The notes below the pieces were generated by a model. It saw only the letters and a list, made by a program, of their open reading frames with translations, was not told where the DNA came from and searched no databases. A program made the position numbers and the translations under genes. From the NCBI GenBank assembly GCA_937923175.1, contig CALALB010000019.1, positions 1-46,851 of the forward strand: 46,851 nucleotides of DNA, written 5' to 3'. The DNA is from an uncultured Chromatiaceae bacterium (GTDB lineage Bacteria; Pseudomonadota; Gammaproteobacteria; Chromatiales; Chromatiaceae). Below, piece by piece: positions 26,393 to 33,561 of the stretch (positions within the stretch are counted from its first letter, which is position 1; every line of letters starts with the position of its first letter).

Positions 26393-26696
26393 CCACAACT
26401 ATTACGAACGCCTGGTTCTGGAGTCTATCCAAAAACGTCTCGCCGGCCGAGATGAACTGCACAATGCCGATTTCGTAGCCGATCTGGCCTGTCTGGCACT
26501 CAATGCCCTGCCAGCACGCTATGTGCGCCATAGCGTTGACCTCTGGTCGCATCTAGGCGATGCCGAGCAGACAGCACTCCTCGAGCAAGTCGAGGCCGCG
26601 GTCGAACAGGCCCTGGCGATCATCGGGCGCCGGCAAGACCGTCCGGAGGAAACCCCTGCCCCCGAACCGGCGCGCCCGCGCCTGCCTTGGACCTGA
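26379..26696 (+). CDS. ComFB-family protein
   Basis: Small 105-residue protein starting [20 protein letters not shown]. It matches the ComFB (late competence protein) family: N-terminal INxYExxV-like helix, then [20 protein letters not shown], the family core. The last 25 residues are Pro/Arg-rich and variable. ComFB-like proteins have been reported as cyclic dinucleotide receptors in cyanobacteria; that function here is inference. It is transcribed away from fleQ with about 119 bases between the two starts, and its 3' end overlaps the convergent HDOD gene by 77 bases. Its true role is not known from sequence. Confidence 0.85.
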   Translation: MLASIHNYYERLVLESIQKRLAGRDELHNADFVADLACLALNALPARYVRHSVDLWSHLGDAEQTALLEQVEAAVEQALAIIGRRQDRPEETPAPEPARPRLPWT

Positions 26697-28110
26697 GCAG
26701 GAGGCGCGCCAAGGCCGACTCGGCCAGATCGGAAAGCGCCAAAAATCCCTGGCAGGCGTGGTCGTCAAGCGCGCATGCCGTAGCGCGGCGATCGGCATAG
26801 ATCAGCCCTACCGGCCGTTCCTCCAGCCACACCGAGCGGGCCAGACAGGGCACCCCCCCTGTCAAGATCTTGACGGATTGGGGCAGGGATTCAGTGCTAC
26901 TGACTGCATCGAGGCGCAACCAGCGCACCCCGGACCCCTCCAATAGACGCGCGAATGGGCCGGCCTCATCCAGTCTCAGGTTAAAGCGACTAAAGGCCAG
27001 TTCGAAATCAGCCCCCATAAGCTGGTCGGCATTGAGGGTCCCTGTCTGCGCCTCCAAGGAGGCATAGAGGACGCGGTTTAGACCCAGCCCATGATGCAGC
27101 CCCTCCAGCCAGACCAGGATGATCTGAGCAGGGTCCTGGATCTGATCGGAAGCGAGCAGTTCGCGCGCCCGCGCGAGCTCGTCGGCGCGCGGCGCCAAGC
27201 AGAAGGGGGGCATGCAGCTGGATGCATGCCCCGCCGATGCAAGGCCCTCGCCCAGTGGCGGCAGGTGAGCGAGCTGCGCCAGACCGTATTGGGCAGCGCG
27301 CTCATTGAAATGATCCAGGACCCTGTCAACCCGGGCCCGAAACGAGCCGAGATCCAGCTGGAGTAATTCGGCAGCCAACGTCAGATCCCCCAGCTGTCCT
27401 AGACAACGCCAACCCCCGAGGGCATGGCGGGCGATCTGGGTGGCCAGCATCACATAGAGTGGGCGCAGATGCCGGGCATTGCGCGCACGCATCGACTCGC
27501 GCACCATCTCGGGCAAACCCCATTTGACCGCCAAACGATAACCGAGCCATTCGAGGTTCGCGCCCAGCGCCACATATTCGGCCTCATGCGGCAGAACAGC
27601 GGGATGGGCCAGGATCTCGAGATAACGCTGGATCCGCCCATCCCCATGGACCAGCCAAGACAGCTCGCCGAGATTATTCAGTAAGGCCGCAAGCGCGACC
27701 TCTGCGGGCACCCGGTCCCGATCGCACTCGGCCCAGTCCTGGGCTAGAAGCGCCGCCAGCCAGGCGCGGGCGCAACCTTGCCGGTAATAGACCAAACGCC
27801 GCTCGTCTAGGCATGACTCATCCACTACCGCCCCCTGGGCCAATTCGGCCAGTCGGCGCAGGCCAAGCCGATGGATGGCATCCTCAAGGGTGACGATCTC
27901 GGGACCAGGATAGCGGAGCTCTACCGCATTGGCCTGCTGCAGGACGCGGACCGCCAGGCCTGGATCGCCCAAAACGACCTGGGCGATCCGGCGCAGACCC
28001 GCCCATTCGTCGGCCAAGACTGGTTCTAGCATCCGGCGGGTTACCGGTTGAATCGGCAGGTCTTCAAGACGCAGCTGGTCGATCAGGGTATCAAACCATG
28101 GTGATCCCAT
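26620..28110 (-). CDS. HDOD-domain protein
   Basis: A 496-residue protein. Residues about 10-220 are an HDOD domain (LPIQPVTRRMLEPVLADEWA, VVLGDPGLAVRVLQQANAVE, TLEDAIHRLGLRRLAELAQG), a signalling output fold related to HD phosphohydrolases but usually without their metal ligands. The C-terminal part (about 310-480) may be a GAF-like sensory domain (SLPQSVKILTGGVPCLARSV), a weak call. The ATG at 28110 gives MGSPWFDTLIDQLRLEDLP; an extension to 28212 would overlap the motA start. HDOD proteins often act beside c-di-GMP or flagellar regulators. It is divergent from motA and converges on comFB. Confidence 0.8.
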   Translation of the reverse strand: MGSPWFDTLIDQLRLEDLPIQPVTRRMLEPVLADEWAGLRRIAQVVLGDPGLAVRVLQQANAVELRYPGPEIVTLEDAIHRLGLRRLAELAQGAVVDESCLDERRLVYYRQGCARAWLAALLAQDWAECDRDRVPAEVALAALLNNLGELSWLVHGDGRIQRYLEILAHPAVLPHEAEYVALGANLEWLGYRLAVKWGLPEMVRESMRARNARHLRPLYVMLATQIARHALGGWRCLGQLGDLTLAAELLQLDLGSFRARVDRVLDHFNERAAQYGLAQLAHLPPLGEGLASAGHASSCMPPFCLAPRADELARARELLASDQIQDPAQIILVWLEGLHHGLGLNRVLYASLEAQTGTLNADQLMGADFELAFSRFNLRLDEAGPFARLLEGSGVRWLRLDAVSSTESLPQSVKILTGGVPCLARSVWLEERPVGLIYADRRATACALDDHACQGFLALSDLAESALARLLLRSKAGAGAPVRGQGFPPDGLAGAR

Positions 28111-28210
28111 CTCAATACGCCTGGTTCTCTGATTGGGCCTTGGGCAGGGGTATAGTACAGTTACCCTGTGTCTTCTATATGGATCCAAGGCCTTTGGCCC
28201 CCTCGCTCCC

Positions 28211-29071
28211 ATGCATCCGAACTTTATCCTAGGTTCAATCCTGGTTATCGGCTCGGTGCTCGGCGGCTATGCCGCAGGCGGGGGACATGTGCTTGCCCTC
28301 TGGCAACCCTTCGAGCTCATCATCATCCTCGGGGCGGCAGTAGGGGGTTTTATCATCGCCAATCCGATGGGCGTGGTCCTCAAGGCACTCCAATCGACCC
28401 CGGCACTCTTTACCGGCTCCAGATACAAAAAGGCCCATTATCTGGAGGCCTTGGCCCTGATGTACGAGCTGTTCAATAAGGCGCGCAAGGAGGGTCTCAT
28501 GGGGATCGAGAACGACATCGAGGAGCCAGACAGCAGCCCCTTGTTCCAAAAATATCCCCTGCTGCTGCGCCGGCCTGAGGCCGTTGCATTCATCGCCGAC
28601 TATATGCGGCTTATCATCAGCGGCAATATGAACCCATTTGAACTTGAAAGCCTGATGGAGGTGGAGCTCGAAACCCATCACCATCACGGCGTCGAGACCG
28701 CCCATGCGGTCCAGCGGGTGGCCGACGGTCTGCCGGCCTTTGGGATCGTGGCTGCGGTGCTAGGGATCGTGCATACCATGGCCGCATTGGGGGGACCGAT
28801 GGAAGAGATCGGGCATCTGGTGGCTGCGGCCCTGGTTGGGACCTTCAGCGGCATCCTGATCTCTTACGGATTCGTCGGCCCGATCGCAAGCTATCTGGAA
28901 CGGCTTGCCGACGAAGAGACCCGCTATCTGAGCTGTCTCAAGGCCTGTATCCTCGCCAGCGTTCAGGGCTACAGCCCCCAGATCGCCGTGGAGTTTGGGC
29001 GCAAGACCATGCCGCCAGAGTTCAGGCCGAGCTTCCGGGAGCTCGAGCAACTTCTGCGCGGTTCGCGCTAG
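28211..29071 (+). CDS. motA: Flagellar stator protein MotA
   Basis: Second MotA-family stator subunit of the window. The ATG at 28211 gives 286 residues starting MHPNFILGSILVIGSVLGGY, the usual longer MotA (E. coli/Pseudomonas MotA type). Four membrane segments: about 5-20, 30-52, 167-190, 199-222; the cytoplasmic loop carries LFNKARKEGLMGIENDIEEP with the charged residues that touch FliG; the third segment contains GLPAFGIVAAVLGIVHTM with the conserved proline. It is followed by motB after 15 bases. It is more like MotA than MotC in length and in the HHHHGVETAHAVQRVADGLP loop. Confidence 0.96.
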   Translation: MHPNFILGSILVIGSVLGGYAAGGGHVLALWQPFELIIILGAAVGGFIIANPMGVVLKALQSTPALFTGSRYKKAHYLEALALMYELFNKARKEGLMGIENDIEEPDSSPLFQKYPLLLRRPEAVAFIADYMRLIISGNMNPFELESLMEVELETHHHHGVETAHAVQRVADGLPAFGIVAAVLGIVHTMAALGGPMEEIGHLVAAALVGTFSGILISYGFVGPIASYLERLADEETRYLSCLKACILASVQGYSPQIAVEFGRKTMPPEFRPSFRELEQLLRGSR

Positions 29072-29086
29072 GCTGGATGTTCACCG

Positions 29087-29977
29087 GTGGCGCTCAAAGA
29101 GGTCAAACAACCGATCATTATCAAAAAGGTCCGCAAGCCTGGCAGTCACCACGGCGGGGCCTGGAAGATCGCCTATGCCGATTTCACCACGGCCATGATG
29201 GCCTTTTTCATGTTGTTATGGATCCTTTCTGCAACGACCGAGGATCAAAAGGCCGCCATCGCTGAATATTTCAATAATCCATCGGCCTTTATGGGGATCG
29301 CCACCTCGCCCTCCCAGGCCCAGGGTGAAGGGACTGGATCCAAACCCATGATCATCGATTTCGAGGGGGCCACGGATACGGGGCCGCCCCAGCCGCAACC
29401 GCCGCTGACCCCCGACCAGCTCGATGAGCTGGCCCAGGAGCAGGATGCGGCGCGTCTGGCGGCGTTGAAAAGGATCATCGAGGAAAAGATCGAGAACAGC
29501 GAGACCCTGGCGCCCTATAAGAATCAGCTCCTGATCGACATCGTCTCTGAAGGTTTGCGCATCCAGATCGTCGATCAGGAAAACCGCCCGATGTTCGATC
29601 TGGGGAGCGCCAAGCTCAAGGACCATACGATAGCCATCCTGCGCGAGCTAGCTGGACTGATCAATCAGGTTCCCAACCGGATCAGCATCACCGGACATAC
29701 CGATGCCCGTCCTCTCGGTGGGATGCTCTATAGCAACTGGGAGCTCTCAACTGAACGGGCCAATGCCGCCCGCCGGGCCTTGGTCGCAGGCGGCATGCAG
29801 CCCGATAAGGTGAACCGGGTGGTCGGTCTTGCCTCGACCGTGCCCTTTAATCCCGAGGATCCTCTCGACCCGATCAATCGGCGCATCAACATCATTGTGC
29901 TGACCCGCGAGGCCGATGCTGCGATCCAGCGCGAGGCAACCCAGCTTGGATCCGGCTCGCCAGCGTCGAGACCTTGA
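29087..29977 (+). CDS. motB: Flagellar stator protein MotB
   Basis: Peptidoglycan-binding partner of the adjacent MotA. The start is a GTG at 29087; an upstream ATG at 29077 is in another frame. The 296 residues have KIAYADFTTAMMAFFMLLWI with proton-binding Asp32, a Pro/Gln-rich linker, and an OmpA-type C-terminal domain (about 180-285) with SITGHTDARPLGG and NRRINIIVL. Membrane segment at about 31-50. It forms a two-gene operon with motA. Confidence 0.96.
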   Translation: MALKEVKQPIIIKKVRKPGSHHGGAWKIAYADFTTAMMAFFMLLWILSATTEDQKAAIAEYFNNPSAFMGIATSPSQAQGEGTGSKPMIIDFEGATDTGPPQPQPPLTPDQLDELAQEQDAARLAALKRIIEEKIENSETLAPYKNQLLIDIVSEGLRIQIVDQENRPMFDLGSAKLKDHTIAILRELAGLINQVPNRISITGHTDARPLGGMLYSNWELSTERANAARRALVAGGMQPDKVNRVVGLASTVPFNPEDPLDPINRRINIIVLTREADAAIQREATQLGSGSPASRP

Positions 29978-30072
29978 CGCCCTTTAAGCCCTAGCGCTAG
30001 CCCAGCCCGCGAGATCCCTGGCTGCCCCGCCGGGCCGCTGGATGCTTTTGGCCTGGATCATGCATTGAAACC

Positions 30073-30094
30073 CGCAACCAGCACCCCGGTTGCG
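30073..30094 (+). repeat. Inverted repeat next to the zorA-like start codon
   Basis: CGCAACC-AGCACCCC-GGTTGCG, a perfect 7-base stem with an 8-base loop. Its last base is the first G of the GAGG ribosome-binding site (30094-30097) of the gene that starts at 30103. If it folds in the mRNA it could lower access to that site. A shorter perfect palindrome, CTAGCGCTAG, lies at 29991-30000 in the same 125-base gap. Confidence 0.4.
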
Positions 30095-30102
30095 AGGTCA
30101 GT

Positions 30103-31179
30103 ATGTTTGAATCCATCGCCGATCTTCTCCTGTTCATCCTGCATCATCTGGATGCCAACCAGGTCAGCGGGCTTTTTACGTTGGGCATGGTAGCGCTCTT
30201 CGTCATCACCCTGGGCGCCTGGCTAAGCCGGCGCGCTCTAGCCTTGCAACGGCTGGCCCCGAGCCTGTTGACCACCCTGGGCATCCTTGGGACCTTCCTG
30301 GGGATCGCCATCGGACTGCTTGATTTCGATCCAAACCGCATTGAATCGAGCATCCCCTTGTTGCTCGAGGGCCTCAAGCTTGCCTTTAGCACCAGTATCG
30401 TCGGGATCCTCCTGGCGATTGGGTTGCGTTTGCTCCAGATTGCAGGCGATGAGCGGGCGCAGCGCAGCCGCCCGGCTCAGGGTACCCCTGCCCTCGATCC
30501 CCAAGACCCAGTCGCCCTGCTCAGGCTCCAGATCCAGCTCGCCGATGCCCAGCTTGTCGCCAGCCGCGCCCTCAAGGATCAGCTTGCCCAGTTTGAGGTG
30601 CGTCTGCTCCAAACCCTTGAGACCCAGCACCAGGTCCAGATCGCCGCCTTCAACGACTTTGCCGCCAAGGTCAGCGAGCTGGGGTCGCGCCAATTGATCG
30701 CCGCACTCGAATCGGTGATCCGGACCTTCAATGACCGCCTAAGCGCCCAGTTCGGGGAGAATTTCCGCCATCTCGACGCAGCTATCGGGAGGCTCTTGGA
30801 ATGGCAGGAGCGCTATCGCCTGCATCTCGAAACACTCGGCGGTCAGCTCGAGCTGGCGATCGCGGGGGTCGAGCGCACCCAGACTAGCCTCCAGGCCCTG
30901 AGCCAGCAGGCGGGCCAGATCACCGCCCAGGTCCAGGACCAACAGGCAATGCTCCAAGCGCTCAAGCGCGAGACTCTGGAACTCGAGTCGGTCCTGGGGG
31001 CAGTCGCCGAGCTACGCGAACGCGCAAAGGAGTCATTCCCGGCGATCGATCAGCGTCTCAAGGCCATGCTCGAATCGATCGAAGGGGCGGTGCTTTCCAG
31101 CCTCGAGGCCCAGCAACGCATCGGGCGTCTGGCTGCGTCTAGCGGAGGGCGGCTCGATCTACGGGGGGCGCCGGCATGA
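30103..31179 (+). CDS. ZorA-like MotA/TolQ/ExbB-family channel protein
   Basis: A 358-residue membrane protein with three hydrophobic segments: about 21-41, 52-75 and 87-113. The middle one, LLTTLGILGTFLGIAIGLLD, and the third, LAFSTSIVGILLAIGLRLLQ, fit the MotA/TolQ/ExbB proton-channel family and especially the ZorA pattern (LGILGTFLGI, AFSTSIVG). Residues about 130-340 are a long Gln/Glu/Leu-rich coiled coil, as in ZorA, whose cytoplasmic tail forms an alpha-helical bundle; this tail is shorter than in type I ZorA. It overlaps the ZorB-like gene by 4 bases (ATGA). No ZorC, ZorD or ZorE is next to it. It could instead serve an uncharacterised motor-like function. Confidence 0.75.
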   Translation: MFESIADLLLFILHHLDANQVSGLFTLGMVALFVITLGAWLSRRALALQRLAPSLLTTLGILGTFLGIAIGLLDFDPNRIESSIPLLLEGLKLAFSTSIVGILLAIGLRLLQIAGDERAQRSRPAQGTPALDPQDPVALLRLQIQLADAQLVASRALKDQLAQFEVRLLQTLETQHQVQIAAFNDFAAKVSELGSRQLIAALESVIRTFNDRLSAQFGENFRHLDAAIGRLLEWQERYRLHLETLGGQLELAIAGVERTQTSLQALSQQAGQITAQVQDQQAMLQALKRETLELESVLGAVAELRERAKESFPAIDQRLKAMLESIEGAVLSSLEAQQRIGRLAASSGGRLDLRGAPA

Positions 31180-31889
31180 GAATGCTATTTGATCATCGCG
31201 CTACTCAGTCAGCGGCAATGGAGGACGATGGATCTTGGCTGTCAGTCTCTGACCTGATGGCCACCCTGATGATGATCTTTTTGTTCCTGGCGGTGCTCCA
31301 CATGCTCCAGGTCGAGCGCCTGCATCAGCGCGAGATCGAGGCGCGCACCTCGGCGATCGAGTCGCGCCAGGCCATCTATCAGGCGCTCGAGCGCGAGTTT
31401 CGGGATGATCTACCGCGCTGGAATGCCGAGCTGATCGAGCGCACCCTCACCTTGAGATTCCGCGAACCCGAGATCCTCTTTGACCGCAACTCCGCCCGCT
31501 TGAAACCCGAATTCGAGGTCATCCTGCGCGATTTCCTGCCGCGCTATGTGGCCCAGCTCAGACCCTTCCGCACCGTCATCCGCGAGATCCGCATCGAGGG
31601 CCACACCTCGAGCGAATGGAATGGCGACGTGGGCCCACTCGAGGCCTATTTTCTGAATATGGAGCTCAGCCAGCAGCGCACCCAGGCGGTGCTGCGCTTT
31701 GCCTATGGGCTAGAGGCGGTCCGTACCGAGGACTGGTTCCGGGAACGGATAGCAGCGGTCGGGATGTCGTCCTCGCGCCTGGTGCGCGATGCCCAGGGAC
31801 GTGAGAATCCGGTCGCCTCGCGCCGGGTCGAGTTCAGCGTGCTGACCGATTTCGAGGCGCGCCTGCTCGAGCCGCTCTCACCCCCCTGA
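31176..31889 (+). CDS. ZorB-like OmpA-family protein
   Basis: A 237-residue partner of the preceding ZorA-like protein. After about 20 polar residues comes one membrane segment, SVSDLMATLMMIFLFLAVLH, whose aspartate (Asp26) sits where ZorB and MotB carry the proton-binding Asp; ZorB proteins have the same VSDLMxxLMMxFLFxA pattern. A charged helical linker (about 50-85) leads to an OmpA/peptidoglycan-binding domain with LFDRNSARLKPEFEVILRDF, IRIEGHTSSEWNG and YFLNMELSQQRTQAVLRFAY, wording characteristic of ZorB rather than of MotB (which has GHTDxxP). No signal that it belongs to the flagellum. Confidence 0.75.
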   Translation: MRMLFDHRATQSAAMEDDGSWLSVSDLMATLMMIFLFLAVLHMLQVERLHQREIEARTSAIESRQAIYQALEREFRDDLPRWNAELIERTLTLRFREPEILFDRNSARLKPEFEVILRDFLPRYVAQLRPFRTVIREIRIEGHTSSEWNGDVGPLEAYFLNMELSQQRTQAVLRFAYGLEAVRTEDWFRERIAAVGMSSSRLVRDAQGRENPVASRRVEFSVLTDFEARLLEPLSPP

Positions 31890-31959
31890 GTCTCAGCCGG
31901 TCCTGGCCAGATCGCAGGCTGAATAACCCACTCGCCTGGAGAGGGGACTGAATCCAAGC

Positions 31960-31990
31960 GGATTTGCCCCCGCCCTAGCTGGGGGAATCC
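31960..31990. terminator. Possible hairpin between zorB-like gene and cimA
   Basis: GGATT and CCCCC pair with GGGGG and AATCC across a 9-base loop, with a two-base bulge. It overlaps the cimA stop and lies about 70 bases after the ZorB-like stop. It lacks a T-tract on either side, so it is a weak terminator candidate. Confidence 0.25.
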
Positions 31991-33558
31991 ACCCCATCCT
32001 GCTGAGCACCATTTAGGGCGCGATGCATCAGGATATTGACCATCCGCAGGGTGGCAGAGATCGCGGCAAAGACCTGATTGGCATGCACACCCCGGGTGCG
32101 CAGCTCTCCTTCCGGGGTCTGCCAGGTGATGCTGCATTCGGTGAGCGCATCCGTGCGTCCCCCCTTGGGGATACGCACCTCATAATCGATGAGGGGGGGG
32201 AGGTTTAGGCCCTGTTTTTTGAGCAGACGTCCTAAGGCATGGGTAAAGGCATCAAAGCCACCATTGCCGCTGCCGGTGCCGCTTAGGATCTGATCGCCGA
32301 GCCGAACCCTAAGACTGACTGTCGACTCGAGATCCAGGCTGGAGGAGATGGTGCAGGCCAAAAGCTCGGCATGGTGATAGTCCTTGCCCTCGAGCACCTC
32401 GGCGATGATGAACGGCAGATCCTCGGTAGTGATGGTCTTTTTGGAATCCCCGAGTTCGACGATGCGTTTGAGGACCTTGCACTGATTCTCTTCCGAGAGC
32501 TCGATATGCAGCCGCTCAAGGTTTTTCAAAAGGGACGCCTTACCCGAGAGCTTGCCGAGCGCATAGATCCGCCGTCTGCCAAAACGCTCGGGGGACAGTT
32601 TCGAATGATAGAGCTGTCCCTTTTTGTCGCCATCGGCATGGATGCCAGCGGTCTGGGTAAAGACATCGGCGCCGACGATCGGGGCATTGTCGGCGATCCG
32701 TTTCCCCGAGAACGAGGCCACGAGCTCGCTGACCTGGGCAAGCTTGGTCTCGTCGATACCGATCTCGAGTCCCAGATGATCGCGCAGATTGACCGCTACC
32801 TCAGCCAGGGATGCATTGCCGGCACGTTCGCCCAGACAGTTGACCGTGCAATGGACAGAGGTCACGCCGGCCCGGGCAGCAGCGAGCACATTGGCGGTCG
32901 CCAAGCCATAGTCGTTATGCGGATGAAAATCAAACCGAAGATCCGGAAAACGGGCGATCATCTCCGAGATAGCAGCAAAGACCTGGTCCGGGGTCATGAC
33001 GCCGAGCGTGTCCGGCAGCATGAAATGCTCGACCCCGGCGTCCGCAAGACCAGCCACCAGGGCATAGACATAGTCTGGGCTGTCGCGATAGCCATTCGAC
33101 CAATCCTCTAGATACAGATTGACCCGCAGGCCCCTGGAGTGGGCGCGGTCGATCTCGGCGCGTATATCGGCCAGATGCGCCTCCAGGGTTTTGCCGAGCT
33201 GGCCCCGGCAATGCCGCTCGCTGCCCTTGGCTAAGAGATTGAGCACCCGTCCGCCGGCCTGACCGATCCAGTCGATGCTCGCCCCCCCATCGACAAACCC
33301 CAGGACCTCGACCCGACTATCGAGATTGCGCTCGCGGGCCCAGGCGATAATCCGGGCAACTGCAGCCAGCTCGCCGGCTGAGACGCGCGCCGAGGCGACC
33401 TCTAGTCGATCAACCTTGACCTGTTCGAGCAAGACCTTGGCCAGGTTGAGCTTCTCGTCAGGCGAAAAGGACACCCCCTGGGTCTGCTCGCCATCGCGGA
33501 GGGTGGTATCCAGGATCAGGACCCGCTGAGGCGCATGCTGAGAATCTCCCCCGCTCAT
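31975..33558 (-). CDS. cimA: (R)-citramalate synthase, Leptospira-type CimA
   Basis: Condenses pyruvate with acetyl-CoA to citramalate, the first step of threonine-independent isoleucine synthesis. The 527 residues begin with LDTTLRDGEQTQGVSFSPDE, then LEVASARVSAGELAAV, FVDGGASIDWI, HPHNDYGLATANVLAA (metal-binding HxH region), LGERAGNASLAEV and AGIHADGDKKGQLYHSKLSP. This order and the C-terminal LeuA allosteric-type domain (LACTISSSLDLESTVSLRVR, IDYEVRIPKGGRTDALTECS) match Leptospira CimA closely, including VDR(L/V)E(V/I)ASARVSxGEL. A homocitrate or isopropylmalate synthase reading is less likely. It starts 3 bases after thrC. Confidence 0.88.
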   Translation of the reverse strand: MSGGDSQHAPQRVLILDTTLRDGEQTQGVSFSPDEKLNLAKVLLEQVKVDRLEVASARVSAGELAAVARIIAWARERNLDSRVEVLGFVDGGASIDWIGQAGGRVLNLLAKGSERHCRGQLGKTLEAHLADIRAEIDRAHSRGLRVNLYLEDWSNGYRDSPDYVYALVAGLADAGVEHFMLPDTLGVMTPDQVFAAISEMIARFPDLRFDFHPHNDYGLATANVLAAARAGVTSVHCTVNCLGERAGNASLAEVAVNLRDHLGLEIGIDETKLAQVSELVASFSGKRIADNAPIVGADVFTQTAGIHADGDKKGQLYHSKLSPERFGRRRIYALGKLSGKASLLKNLERLHIELSEENQCKVLKRIVELGDSKKTITTEDLPFIIAEVLEGKDYHHAELLACTISSSLDLESTVSLRVRLGDQILSGTGSGNGGFDAFTHALGRLLKKQGLNLPPLIDYEVRIPKGGRTDALTECSITWQTPEGELRTRGVHANQVFAAISATLRMVNILMHRALNGAQQDGVDSPS

Positions 33559-33561
33559 CGC

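Noticed and set aside
28128..28156. Sigma-70 promoter for motA (TATAGT at 28151-28156)
   Set aside because: The -10 is reasonable but no acceptable -35 at 16-18 bases; no sigma-28 consensus seen either.
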